A stretch of 64,000 bases of DNA from Acidobacteriota bacterium (GTDB lineage Bacteria; Acidobacteriota; Terriglobia; Acidiferrales; UBA7541). Below the pieces are notes generated by a model. The model was not told the DNA's origin. It saw nothing but the letters and a program-made list of their open reading frames with translations, and did not search any database. Position numbers and translations under genes: made by a program. The DNA lies in the NCBI GenBank assembly GCA_013289585.1, contig JABCZR010000008.1:62001-126000 (forward strand), given 5' to 3'. Positions 54,518-63,958 of the stretch are shown in pieces. Positions within the stretch are counted from its first letter, which is position 1; each line of letters starts with the position of its first letter.

Positions 54518-54693
54518 AAACCTCTATCCTCCACTTTCAAAAATGCAAAGTACTTGGCCCTTGGATTATCCGGAGCCCATTCAATCGTCGGAGCCGAGCC
54601 CCAACCGACTGCCCCCGGGCTCACACTTGAGTGCACTAAAACCGTACCACGAACACCAGGTACGTCCAATAAGTCTTTGGACTCCTATAGTTT

Positions 54694-54791
54694 GACGGTT
54701 ACTGGGGGTAGACGCCAGCGCCTTGTGCCGAACGGTCAGAATGGGGGGTTGAACGGTAAACGGGGGTAGCCAACGGTCATCCTGAGGGTTG
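54694..54791. repeat. G-rich imperfect direct repeats upstream of the Tes-like gene
   Basis: Four units share ACGGT followed after 4-8 bases by a G-run: GACGGTTACTGGGGGTAG (54694), GAACGGTCAGAATGGGGGG (54730), GAACGGTAAACGGGGGTAG (54751) and CAACGGTCATCCTGAGGG (54771). A further GGGGG lies at 54797. They sit in the 324-base gap 54518-54841, between 177 and 274 bases before the Tes-like ATG. An inverted repeat GTACC/GGTAC lies nearby (54645-54663). No ORF is convincing in the gap. Confidence 0.6.
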
Positions 54792-54841
54792 CCTTAGGGG
54801 GTTACTCCTAGTGCGAATGGCCTGCAAGTTTTCCTGTTTGG

Positions 54842-55939
54842 CTACTCATTCAGGGACGGCCGCAGCACCGCAACCACAAAATGCGCGAAATGCGACGCGC
54901 CTTCATCCAGTTGCAGCCAGCGAACCACGCAATGATCGGCGAGATACTTTGGCACGCGCGCCTCGGGAATCCCCAGGTGCTCGGCAAGTTGTGGCTTGAG
55001 GGAATCCGCCCCGCGCCGGCTCGAACCACCACGCAGCAAATTGCCGATGGCTATCCGCAGTGTCTGGCAGGCTTCGACGTAGTAATAGCTGGTCAGGTCC
55101 GAATCCGTCAGCACAAAGACGCCCGGCCCCACCGGCGCCGTATCCGCTTCGTTGAGTCTTACCGGCGGGCAAGTCAGCAATCGGCGAAATTGCATCTCCA
55201 GCAGCGAAATCCGCGAGGACAATCCCGGATCTCCGTAGCGTCCTTTAACGCTCGGGCCGCCGGGCTCTCCCACCGACTCGATCGGCAGGCTGGGCATCGC
55301 CCGGCTATGCGTCACTCTCGGAGGCGTCGGTTCAGCCGATTCATTGAACACCGCTGGGGGCAAACCCCGAGGTTGTGGTGTCGCAGGCGCCTCGGCAGCC
55401 CGTTGAGCAGGAGCAGCCGCGGCATCTCTACCTGCGCCTCCCTTGCGGCGGTTCCGGCCGCCTCGACGACCGCGGCGACGCCGCTTCCCCTCCGCGTCGG
55501 CAGTGGCAGGCGCGTTCGCGTCAGCATCGGTGGCTTGTTGCACTTCGCTGCTGACCGCCACAATCGATTCGAACGCTTCCGCGTTCTGCGCAAACGGCAA
55601 TCCAGGCTCGGGCATCGTTATAGGAGGCGAGGTCAACACAAAGTCGTCTGCCGGCGCGGCGCCGGACGTTTCCAGCGGAAGCTCTCCCGGCACGCCGCCA
55701 AGCCGCACCGCCGCTTCCTGCGCTTTGATTTTCCAATCGGCGCGGCGGAATCGCTCCGCGGCAGCGGAATACCATTTTGCGGCATCGGCATTCTGCCCCG
55801 AAGTTTCGAAATATTTCGCCAGTTCGAACGCCACCATGGCGTCCCGGGTTTTTTCGTAAAGATTCGAAAGTTGTCCCGCGGGATCCTTGCTGGTGCGTGC
55901 TCGGCGAATGCGTGCGGTAATCTGTTTCCAGTCGGCCAT
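54842..55939 (-). CDS. TPR-like, RG-rich protein with possible degenerate GIY-YIG-like end
   Basis: A 365-residue protein in three parts. Residues 1-85 are helical and TPR-like (YEKTRDAMVAFELAKYFETSGQNADAAKWYSAAAERFRRADWK). A disordered centre contains a basic block (KRRRRGRRGGRNRRKGG, ~151-167) able to contact RNA or DNA. The last ~100 residues (PGVFVLTDSDLTSYYYVEACQTLRIAIGNLL ... VVRWLQLDEGASHFAHFVVAVLRPSLNE) resemble a GIY-YIG fold: PGVFVL for PGVY-x-L, YYV for YIG, and the ending LRPSLNE for the usual KPxLN, but catalytic Tyr/Arg/Glu are not clearly kept. Function not assigned. Confidence 0.6.
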   Translation of the reverse strand: MADWKQITARIRRARTSKDPAGQLSNLYEKTRDAMVAFELAKYFETSGQNADAAKWYSAAAERFRRADWKIKAQEAAVRLGGVPGELPLETSGAAPADDFVLTSPPITMPEPGLPFAQNAEAFESIVAVSSEVQQATDADANAPATADAEGKRRRRGRRGGRNRRKGGAGRDAAAAPAQRAAEAPATPQPRGLPPAVFNESAEPTPPRVTHSRAMPSLPIESVGEPGGPSVKGRYGDPGLSSRISLLEMQFRRLLTCPPVRLNEADTAPVGPGVFVLTDSDLTSYYYVEACQTLRIAIGNLLRGGSSRRGADSLKPQLAEHLGIPEARVPKYLADHCVVRWLQLDEGASHFAHFVVAVLRPSLNE

Positions 55940-56089
55940 ATGTTGACTGGCATTGTAACAGCGGAAGCCGATGTGGGCCAGCGTCGCTGCTGGGGAGCGG
56001 TGGCTGGACGATCCTTGGTGCGGCGATGATTATTGATTGACGCCGGAAATGTTAGCCAGTATTCTCTACCTGGCCCTCTTGGAGGCGTA

Positions 56090-56770
56090 ATGTCGCGCTT
56101 GCGCGAAGCTATCGCTGCACTCTTAACGTTAACTCTGTTTCTTTCACCTGTCTGGGGCGCCCCCTCTTCTTCGCTCGGAACCGTTGTTTACGCCGATCGC
56201 GCTCATATGGGCGCCGGCGTCGCATCCGTTGGCAGCACGGTTTTTGGCGGCGACCGTTTGAGCACGGAACAATCCGGCAGCGTTCAGGTCCGCGCCGGAG
56301 CTGCTCGCTTTCTCTTGTCCAGCGCCAGTAGCGCCACTTTTGCGAACGAGGATGGCTCGCCGGCGGCTACGCTCACCCTCGGCTCCGCCACGTTTTCAAC
56401 CGCCAATTCCCGAGCCTTCGCGCTCCACGTGGCCTCCGCCGTGATTCGCCCGAACACTGACGAACCGACCATCGGATACGTCACCGTTCTGAATCCCAAA
56501 GAACTCGTGGTCAGGAGCACCAAGGGCTCGCTGATGGTTGCCGTTGGTGATGACGTGCGCGTAATTCCCGAAGGCGCCGCTTATCGCATCGTTCTCGATT
56601 CAACGGACGCTCCGCCGCCACAAAAACCTGCTGGAGCTGGTGGTAAGGGTTACGGCGGATCACCGGTGAAAGCCGCCAAGAGCAAATTCATCTGGTACGC
56701 CATCGGCATAACCGCGGTGGTCACTTTCCTCGCCGTCCAGGAAGCCTTAGAAAGTCCTGACCGCCCGTAA
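56090..56770 (+). CDS. Exported FecR-like protein with C-terminal membrane helix
   Basis: A 226-residue protein with a signal peptide (IAALLTLTLFLSPVWGAPS), a FecR-like beta-rich region (LGTVVYADRAHMGAGVASVGSTVFGGDRLSTEQSGSVQVRAGAARFLLSSASSA, VLNPKELVVRSTKGSLMVAVGDDVRVIPEG) and a C-terminal hydrophobic helix (FIWYAIGITAVVTFLAVQEAL). GGAGG lies 4-5 bases before ATG 56090. No TonB-linked or ECF sigma gene is adjacent. Likely an envelope protein of unknown role. Confidence 0.8.
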   Translation: MSRLREAIAALLTLTLFLSPVWGAPSSSLGTVVYADRAHMGAGVASVGSTVFGGDRLSTEQSGSVQVRAGAARFLLSSASSATFANEDGSPAATLTLGSATFSTANSRAFALHVASAVIRPNTDEPTIGYVTVLNPKELVVRSTKGSLMVAVGDDVRVIPEGAAYRIVLDSTDAPPPQKPAGAGGKGYGGSPVKAAKSKFIWYAIGITAVVTFLAVQEALESPDRP

Positions 56771-56836
56771 GCGCCCTGCATCCTCGCAATTCCCCGGCAC
56801 AAGCCTGATCTGGTTCGCGTGATTCTTCTGCTTGGA

Positions 56837-59800
56837 TCAATGCACTGAGAATTTCACCGGCGCCACTACGGCCGCGGCTTCAGGATTGTAGTAATCGTAC
56901 AGCCTCGAAGGCGCGCTGAGAGATTCCATCCGGTAGCGCAGCCGATAGTCAAAGCTGAAACTGGTTCCTCCCGCCGCAGGCCAGATGTAGAAGACCACCC
57001 TGTCCGGCTGCACTTCGTAGCTGCCGCCTCCCGCCTCCAGCGAAGCGCGATCCACTTCCGCTCCCGGAGGCAGCCCCACCTCTCCCAGCATCATTCCGTA
57101 TCCTTTGAACCCGATGCGCTCCGCTTCCACTGTGCAGTGAACCGTGTCCCCCATTTTGGCTTCAATTCGGTCATATTGCACTTTCCAGCGCAGCGCGCGA
57201 TTCTCGCCGCTCAGCAGATTTTCTTCGCTCGTCGCGGAAGATTTCCCCCATGGCAGGTAGTAGCTGGTGAAAACCGTTGCATTTATCGCCTGCGCACTTG
57301 CGTCACTCAGGATTTCAATCTTGGTTTCCTCTTTTTCAAGCGCGTCCGCCAGCGCCACTGTGATGGGTCCCGTCGCTTCTTTGGGATCGGGCAGAGACAC
57401 TGTCTTGAACGTGCGCCCGTTCACTTTGATCGTAGCTTGTGTCGCGCTCGCCCCACCTGCCGTTACCGGCATGCTCGCAATCATGGCTTCGATTACATTT
57501 TGCGTCGCCTGCGTCGAGTACCACACCCCGTACCGATCTTTATGCGCCAGCAAATACTGTAGTCCGCGGCCGGCCATTTCTTGCGCATCGCGGTCCGCAT
57601 GCTGCGCTTCCATTTTCGTTAATGCTTCCACGGCCAGCGCCGTCACTTCCAGCCGGCCCGCGCTCCCCCATCCGTAGAACGGCGAGGTATTCGCTTCCAG
57701 GTTCCAGTACATCGCGTCGCCCTCGCGGTGCGCCAGTTGCTCCAGCAGTAAGTGCGCATTCTCAATGTGCGCGCTCCTCCCGCTCTCCACCGCGGCCAGC
57801 GAGTAGTTCCCGACGAGATACGCATCGCTCCAGGAATCGATTCTCTGTTCCAAGAAATGCAGCGCCGCATCCACTGCCGCGCGCAACTGCTGCTCTTCCT
57901 TCGCTCGCTCTTCTTTGCTGACTGAATTCTCCGTTGCTTCGATTCCCGCTTCCGCCAGGGTGCGCGCAATGTACGCCGTCGAATTCGCGTCTTCCATTTC
58001 CTTCTGGATATCCCAGCGGTACATTCCCCACACTCCTGGCCGGATCTGGTGCGCCAGCAGATAATCGCGCAATCGCCGCCGCACATTTTCGTCCACGGGA
58101 ACAAACTCTCTCGCGCCGCTCAAAAATCGCAGCGCATACGCAGTCAGCGCAGGGCTCGCCGACCACTTGTACCAATATCCCAGCCCGCCATCGAGATTCT
58201 GCATTTCGGCGAGCTTTCGAACGCCTTCCTCCACTGCCGCACGAGCCTGCGCGGCCACCTCCGAGCGCGGATTCTCGCCCCCCGGTTTGTCCTGCCCTGC
58301 TTTTTTCAAAACTTCCAGTGCCATCAAGCTGACGTACGCCGTGGACGTCACCTGCTCGGCGCAACCCGCCGGTCGCCGCCCGATTCCTTCCATCGCATCG
58401 AGAATATGCGCCATCAAATTCGGATAAATGCGCAGCTCCGCTTCGATCGATCCGCTGATTGCCGTTTCCGGCACGCGAACGCTCATTGCGCCCGCTTCCG
58501 CCGTCAGCACCCGGCTCGTGCTGAACGAAATCTCCTGCCCGTTGGGATGAACAAGCAGCTCGCGTTCCACCGCATCACCCGTCGACCCATTCCGCGCCGT
58601 CACACGCTGCTTTGCCTCTTTCGCGCTGTGGATCGCCCGGTAAGTGAACACCGCGGTCGCGTCTCCGTTGGCCGGGACCGTCAACTTCTGCTGTGCCGCC
58701 GCCAGATTCAAAAACCACGGCTCGGCCTGCAGCTCCGCGAGAATGGTTTGCGGCTTCTCCATGTAGTTGCGCAGCACCACTGGCTGGCTGATCTGGTCTC
58801 CTTCCGTCAGCACTTTCGGCGGATCGCTTTCAACAAAAAATGGCTGGAAACTCCGTAACTCTTTTTCCGCCACGCCGATCTGCCCGCCAACCGTGGACGC
58901 TATCACCGACATCTTCCACGCCGTGATGTTGTCGCCCATGGGAAATCGGATGTGCGCGTGCCCGCTCTGGTCCGTGATTACTTCCGGCCGCCACACCAGC
59001 GTTTCCGGGAAATACTTCCGCAGCTTCGGCGTGAACAATGGTTTCTCCGCAAGTGTCGAACCAGGAGCCTGTTTCCCGCTCATCGCCAGACCCGGCGCAA
59101 GCGCTACCGAAGTTGCCAGTTCCGACCTGGTCGTCTGCAGGTCCGCTATCGCTGCCTCCACCGTCACCGTTTCCGCAGCGAGGCCCAACTGCAATGTGAA
59201 ATTTACCTTAGCCGTATCGCCTGCTTGCACCGGCACGAGCAGCATGGTGCTCGTTGTGAATCCGATTGCCACACATCTCACTTCATAAATCCCCGCCGGG
59301 AGATTAGAGAAGCGATACGTCCCTGAAGGATTGGTGCTCTCCGTATACTCCACCCCGGCTTCGGCCACTGCGGTGACCGTCGCACTTGGCACTACAGCTC
59401 CTGAAGGATCGGTGACCACTCCCGTGATGGCTCCCCGCCCGCCTGCTAACGGCTTCTGTTCCTTCGCGGGCATCGCGCGAATATCCTTGCTGCTTCGTTC
59501 CGCCGTGACGCGGCTGAATTCAGCAACGGCAAACGCTCGGCTTACATCGATCTCGGGCCCTTCCCCGTGGCTTGAGACCGTCACGTATTCAACCTCCTGG
59601 GTTACCGGAGTGATTTGCGTTCCGGTATGCGATTCTCCCGCGGCATCTGTGTAAGTCCGCACATTGACGCGGTCGCTATACCGGCTCTGCTTGCTGAAGG
59701 TGAAGTAGTACGGACGGCCCCACGGATCGGTCAATTGTTCCGGAGTCAGTTTTGCCCTGGCCAGGACGGGCTTCAGATCTTCATCGCTCTTGGGAAATGT

Positions 59801-62800
59801 ACCCGTCAGCGCGTACTGCTCCGCCAGCGCCCGGGCCAGTGCTTCACTCTCTTTCGTGAAATACTGCACTGTGGAAGTCCACTCCGGCACGTCGTCCCAG
59901 GAGTGACGCGCTTTGCTGTCGAAGATTCCGTCCGGTCCTGCGCTGCTCACCAGGATGCGGTACTGGTTGCGCGTAATGTCAAACTCATAGCGGTACAAGT
60001 TCCCCCAAGGATCGCGCAGCGCATCCAGATTGATCCCTCGTCTCTGCATCTCCTCGCGCAGCGTTGGATAATCCCGGATATATTTTCCCGTCCCCGCCGC
60101 ATACTCTCGCGCGACAACATTGATCTCTCTTCCCGTTTTGCCGAAGTAAGGCCACGTTATCTCATCCGCTACAAAATCGTCTGCCGTCCCCGCCTTCTTG
60201 TCCGTTCCGTTGCTTACCAGATCCAGCACCGTTCTCGGCCCAGCCACTGAGAAAACCGCGCGAAACGCCACTCCCCACGGATCGCGGACTTCATCAAACT
60301 CCATTCCCGCGGCCCTAAGCGCCGCGCGCACTTCCGCTTCGTCCCCCGGATATTCGCCATGCGTTTCGGCCCAGGCCACCAAGGCCTTGCGCGTGTCTTT
60401 CAGCTCGCTTTTCAGTGTCGCAGCAAATTCAGTGCTCGCGCCCGCTGCATCCCATCCCGACGCCGCAAATCCGTTGCTTGCCCCCAACCAGCGGTCGTAT
60501 CCCGTGCGCACTAGCGCCTCCGCCACCAGATCCAGATCTTCTGGAAACGGTTTGCTGGCATCCAGGCTGAGCAAATCCCGATACGTGATTCCTCCGATGC
60601 TTTGGCGGTAGTAATAATCCAGATAGTCGTAGACAGAGAATCCGTAACCGCGTCCAAACTCCTCGTCGGTGCGCACCCGCTCTGCGACCGCCCGGTCGTA
60701 AACCAAGACTCCCAGCGCGCTTTCCGCCGGCTTGCCGTCCGGCGCGGACACATCCAGGTCGCTGGACACCATTTCGCCCGGGTTGTACACCGTCTTTTTC
60801 ATCCCCACCTTGATGTCTAGTTCTTCTTTCGCGGGATACAGGACTTGCGCACTGCCGCTGAGCGTCACTTCTCCATTGTCCTTTGCCGTCAAGCAGTACG
60901 CGGTAACGTGGATTACTCCATGAAATCGCGGTTCGAACGGAATCTTGACGGTTCCCCGCCCCGCGCTCAATTTCGCCACCGTCGACCGCAGCATTCCATC
61001 CGCGCTCCACACGCTGACAATAGCTTCATCCGTTCTCGCGTTTGTTTCGATTTCCACCTGGATGGAGTCGCCGGGATGGTAAAGCGTGTGGTTCGGACGC
61101 ACGCGAAGGTATTCCGGCGTCACATCGGCGTTGATCTCTTCCTGTAGCACGCCCTGACGCCCTTCCTTGTCTCTCGCCTCCAGTTCGAGCATAGCGTTCC
61201 GCGAAGTGGGCTGCGCCGTTGGACCGTAGTAATTCCCATACGTGCGCCAGCGCCCATGACTTACAAGAATCACTTGTTCCGGGATCGGTGCAATTTCAGC
61301 TCTCCCGACGCCATAACGATTGGTGTGAAAATGCCCCAGCGCGATCTTCTTGGTCTTGTCGTACTGGTTCCCTCGTTCATCTTCCTCGATCGGCATCGCT
61401 GCGCTGACTTCTCCGTCCGCGGACACCGGTGTTCCATCCGCATACGAAGTCGTCACATAGAAAGTGGCATTGCCGCCTGTCAGAATGGAGCTGGCATCCA
61501 GGAGATACACGTGAATCGGTTGTGCTGTCAGCCGCACATTGAAGCGCCGTTGCTCCGTCCGGCCCGTTGACGCGTCCGTCACATAAGCGGCAAGCGTTAC
61601 GTCCTGGAAGCGCTGGTAGTTGTTTTCCTGGAAATTCTTGAACTCTTCGCTGAGATCGATTTTCGCGTGGTAGTGCCCGTCGGCATCCAACTCTCCCGTG
61701 ACGTCGCCCGATTCTTCCGCCTCCCATTTCTGGTTCTTGTAATTCCATTGCCGTCCCTGTTGCTTCACCACTCTCACTTTTCCGCGCTGCACGGGCTTCC
61801 CGAAGAGGTATTCCGCGTGCACATCCACAACGGCATTTTGCCCCGGCATGTAGTAAGTGCGGTCAGGTTCCACTTTCACTTCGTAGGTGGGGAGCTCGTA
61901 CCGGCTGACCCGCACGGTGCTTTCCGCCAGCGCCTCTCGGTTGTAGTCGTCCTTTTCGGATTCCAGTTTTGCGCTCAACCGCTGTTGTCCGAGTTGCAGC
62001 AGTTTGGGAATCTCCCAGTCGGCGGTGGCGATCCCGAACGCCGACGTCGTTACTTTCTTCTGGAATTGCTCCTGCCCTTCTTCGTCCTCTATGGTCAGGT
62101 CAATCTTTTTTCCAGCCAGTGTTCGCTTGTCCGGTCCGAACGCCATCAGCCGTACATGCACGGTTTGTCCCGGCTGGTACAACGGTTTGTCCGTACTCAT
62201 CGTGATTCGCGGCGGCGGCGGCCCAGGAAATTCAAATTTGATCGAGGTCTCTTCGTTGAACCCGCCGCGCACGACGGTTGCAGTAACTTCACCGTCGTCG
62301 TCCTCCGGTTTCGCCGGCAATTGGAATGTCACCACCGCGTTGCCGTCGGCGTCCGTGGTGACCTCCCGTTTTACGATCTTGTCCTCGTCGTTCCCGATCT
62401 GCATCGTCACCTGAACCGTTTGTTTCGCCAGCGGTTGCCCTTGCGGAGAACTCAGCACTCGCAATCGGACCGGATAGTGCGATCCGCGTTCGACCTTTTC
62501 GGCCGCTGCCATTCGAATCTCGAATCCGTCCTGAATCATTCGTCCGAACTGCACCACACCCCCGGTCACCGGGAGCCCGGATTCCGCGCTCGGAAAAAAT
62601 ATGTACAGCAGCCTGTACCAGCCCAGAAGCGAGGGGGAAGTACTTGGCAATTTGGCCGCTGCCCAATCGAGCTTTTCCACCGTTTCTCCCTGTTGCTCCA
62701 CAAACGTCCCGGAAGTGGACGCTGACACCCAATCATTCTGATCCAGTAGTTCGATCGCGAACGATCCTGAAACCGGTTTGTCCGTTGGATTGAATATCGC

Positions 62801-62950
62801 AAATTCAAGAATGGGATTTGGCAGCAGATGAAACCGGATTCGCGCTTCGTCCACTCGCAGGGCGTTCGCCGCTTTTTCCTGCGCCCCGCCGGTTCCCGCC
62901 AGAAAACAGAACAATAATCCGGCAACTAGCCATCTTCGGATGGTTATCAT
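56837..62950 (-). CDS. Alpha-2-macroglobulin-family protein with inserted pseudopilin-like repeats
   Basis: A 2037-residue exported protein. A signal peptide (RWLVAGLLFCFLAGTGGA) is followed by macroglobulin beta-domains (MSTDKPLYQPGQTVHVRLMAFGPD). The thioester motif is intact: PAGCAEQ with Cys at about 1530 and Gln at 1533, then the alpha-toroid. Two unusual inserts lie between: three pseudopilin-like modules (~842-925, 953-1016, 1030-1097), each with a DPWG core (VRDPWGVAF, LRDPWGNLYRY, LTDPWGRPYYF) like the GspG C-terminus, and a carboxypeptidase-regulatory beta-sandwich (~1165-1265, GVVTDPSGAVVPSATVTAV). Bacterial macroglobulins trap proteases in the periplasm. No bait-region function can be read from sequence. 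Confidence 0.92.
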   Translation of the reverse strand: MITIRRWLVAGLLFCFLAGTGGAQEKAANALRVDEARIRFHLLPNPILEFAIFNPTDKPVSGSFAIELLDQNDWVSASTSGTFVEQQGETVEKLDWAAAKLPSTSPSLLGWYRLLYIFFPSAESGLPVTGGVVQFGRMIQDGFEIRMAAAEKVERGSHYPVRLRVLSSPQGQPLAKQTVQVTMQIGNDEDKIVKREVTTDADGNAVVTFQLPAKPEDDDGEVTATVVRGGFNEETSIKFEFPGPPPPRITMSTDKPLYQPGQTVHVRLMAFGPDKRTLAGKKIDLTIEDEEGQEQFQKKVTTSAFGIATADWEIPKLLQLGQQRLSAKLESEKDDYNREALAESTVRVSRYELPTYEVKVEPDRTYYMPGQNAVVDVHAEYLFGKPVQRGKVRVVKQQGRQWNYKNQKWEAEESGDVTGELDADGHYHAKIDLSEEFKNFQENNYQRFQDVTLAAYVTDASTGRTEQRRFNVRLTAQPIHVYLLDASSILTGGNATFYVTTSYADGTPVSADGEVSAAMPIEEDERGNQYDKTKKIALGHFHTNRYGVGRAEIAPIPEQVILVSHGRWRTYGNYYGPTAQPTSRNAMLELEARDKEGRQGVLQEEINADVTPEYLRVRPNHTLYHPGDSIQVEIETNARTDEAIVSVWSADGMLRSTVAKLSAGRGTVKIPFEPRFHGVIHVTAYCLTAKDNGEVTLSGSAQVLYPAKEELDIKVGMKKTVYNPGEMVSSDLDVSAPDGKPAESALGVLVYDRAVAERVRTDEEFGRGYGFSVYDYLDYYYRQSIGGITYRDLLSLDASKPFPEDLDLVAEALVRTGYDRWLGASNGFAASGWDAAGASTEFAATLKSELKDTRKALVAWAETHGEYPGDEAEVRAALRAAGMEFDEVRDPWGVAFRAVFSVAGPRTVLDLVSNGTDKKAGTADDFVADEITWPYFGKTGREINVVAREYAAGTGKYIRDYPTLREEMQRRGINLDALRDPWGNLYRYEFDITRNQYRILVSSAGPDGIFDSKARHSWDDVPEWTSTVQYFTKESEALARALAEQYALTGTFPKSDEDLKPVLARAKLTPEQLTDPWGRPYYFTFSKQSRYSDRVNVRTYTDAAGESHTGTQITPVTQEVEYVTVSSHGEGPEIDVSRAFAVAEFSRVTAERSSKDIRAMPAKEQKPLAGGRGAITGVVTDPSGAVVPSATVTAVAEAGVEYTESTNPSGTYRFSNLPAGIYEVRCVAIGFTTSTMLLVPVQAGDTAKVNFTLQLGLAAETVTVEAAIADLQTTRSELATSVALAPGLAMSGKQAPGSTLAEKPLFTPKLRKYFPETLVWRPEVITDQSGHAHIRFPMGDNITAWKMSVIASTVGGQIGVAEKELRSFQPFFVESDPPKVLTEGDQISQPVVLRNYMEKPQTILAELQAEPWFLNLAAAQQKLTVPANGDATAVFTYRAIHSAKEAKQRVTARNGSTGDAVERELLVHPNGQEISFSTSRVLTAEAGAMSVRVPETAISGSIEAELRIYPNLMAHILDAMEGIGRRPAGCAEQVTSTAYVSLMALEVLKKAGQDKPGGENPRSEVAAQARAAVEEGVRKLAEMQNLDGGLGYWYKWSASPALTAYALRFLSGAREFVPVDENVRRRLRDYLLAHQIRPGVWGMYRWDIQKEMEDANSTAYIARTLAEAGIEATENSVSKEERAKEEQQLRAAVDAALHFLEQRIDSWSDAYLVGNYSLAAVESGRSAHIENAHLLLEQLAHREGDAMYWNLEANTSPFYGWGSAGRLEVTALAVEALTKMEAQHADRDAQEMAGRGLQYLLAHKDRYGVWYSTQATQNVIEAMIASMPVTAGGASATQATIKVNGRTFKTVSLPDPKEATGPITVALADALEKEETKIEILSDASAQAINATVFTSYYLPWGKSSATSEENLLSGENRALRWKVQYDRIEAKMGDTVHCTVEAERIGFKGYGMMLGEVGLPPGAEVDRASLEAGGGSYEVQPDRVVFYIWPAAGGTSFSFDYRLRYRMESLSAPSRLYDYYNPEAAAVVAPVKFSVH

Positions 62951-63251
62951 TGGACTCCCCACCACAGGTTCTCTCCGACCAGCGTATCAGCACGTCACTT
63001 TTTCGCGGCGGGCTGTTCCCCATCCGCCAGTAAGCAGACGGCCACGCTCCGTTCCGCAACTTCTTGCGCAGCGCCCGCACCTCTTGTTTTCGATTGGTGG
63101 AACTTCGACCCGGGATGGATTAAAAACTTGGATGCAGGGTCTGCAGAAATGGAAGTTTAGGCTACTCAAATACTTCTCAGGTATGCCGTTTGAGGCGTGG
63201 GCTTGGGGTGGCCCCTAATTCCTGATCTCTGGTCCCTGATTTCTTGCAATT
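62951..63251. other. Gap without recognised gene
   Basis: About 300 bases between the start of the alpha-2-macroglobulin gene and the end of ridA. It should contain the macroglobulin promoter; I see no convincing hexamers, hairpin or ORF. A short direct repeat of ATCAGG lies near the ridA end. Confidence 0.4.
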
Positions 63252-63629
63252 CTACAGAGCCGCAATGACTTCGATTTCGACGAGCGCATCTTTCGGCAGC
63301 CGCGCTACCTGCACGGTCGAGCGCGCTGGCGGCGCCAGCGTGAAATACTTGGCATACACCTCGTTCATCGTCGAGAAATCGTTCATTTCCTTCAGGAAAA
63401 CCGTGGTCTTCACCACGTGATGTAGATTCGAACCCGCCGCTTCGAGAATCCCCTTTATGTTTTCGAACACCCGCTCCGTCTGCTGGCGAATCTCCCCGCC
63501 TGTCATCTCGCCCGTTTTCGGATCCAGCGCCACCTGCCCGGAGACAAATAGGAAACCGTTCGTTCGAATCGCCTGCGAATACGGTCCGATGGGTTTCGGG
63601 CCCCGGTCGGTCAGAACGATGTCTCTCAT
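63252..63629 (-). CDS. ridA: RidA-family enamine/imine deaminase
   Basis: RidA hydrolyses reactive enamines and imines, such as those from PLP enzymes. The 125-residue chain has family length and the signature segments: [59 protein letters not shown] and [24 protein letters not shown], with the catalytic Arg in [16 protein letters not shown] precedes ATG 63629; the frame upstream to 63695 is unconserved. Confidence 0.96.
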   Translation of the reverse strand: MRDIVLTDRGPKPIGPYSQAIRTNGFLFVSGQVALDPKTGEMTGGEIRQQTERVFENIKGILEAAGSNLHHVVKTTVFLKEMNDFSTMNEVYAKYFTLAPPARSTVQVARLPKDALVEIEVIAAL

Positions 63630-63778
63630 GCTTTGATCTCCTTTGCGGAATGGTCTGCCGACGCGGCGGCGTTCGCAACGCGGCGCGAACTTCACTCGCC
63701 AGTAGTGGCGAGGCGCGCCTATAGCATATGACGGATCGCGATTCGAATCATGCGTGGTGAGGTACGCGCGATGCTGGA

Positions 63779-63958
63779 TCAGCGGGACCGGCGGCCGCCC
63801 TGGCGCACGAACCCGGTGTTTGAATGGTTGCGCGCGGCCTCGCGCGCGCTGGCTTCCCGGTCTGCCTGCGCATCGGTCATGCCTTCGCTGATGCGCTCGA
63901 GAATCTGTTTTTCCGTGAGCCCGGTATTTTTCAGGCGCCCGATTTCCGTGCTCCCCAT
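63779..63958 (-). CDS. Small unknown protein, possibly cut by window edge
   Basis: A 59-residue ORF from ATG 63958 ([20 protein letters not shown] ...) rich in charged residues and helical, ending with [10 protein letters not shown]. The frame remains open to the window edge at 64000, so the true start may lie further upstream. Not recognised; the [10 protein letters not shown] segment resembles short regulatory or stress peptides, but no function is claimed. Confidence 0.5.
   Translation of the reverse strand: MGSTEIGRLKNTGLTEKQILERISEGMTDAQADREASAREAARNHSNTGFVRQGGRRSR

Noticed and set aside
52358-54769. 803-codon plus-strand open frame opposite the Tes-like gene
   Set aside because: It is the complement of a clear radical SAM gene, has no domain and results from strong GC-driven codon bias.
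54694-54791. CRISPR-like array
   Set aside because: Units are short, imperfect and unevenly spaced, and no cas gene is in the window.
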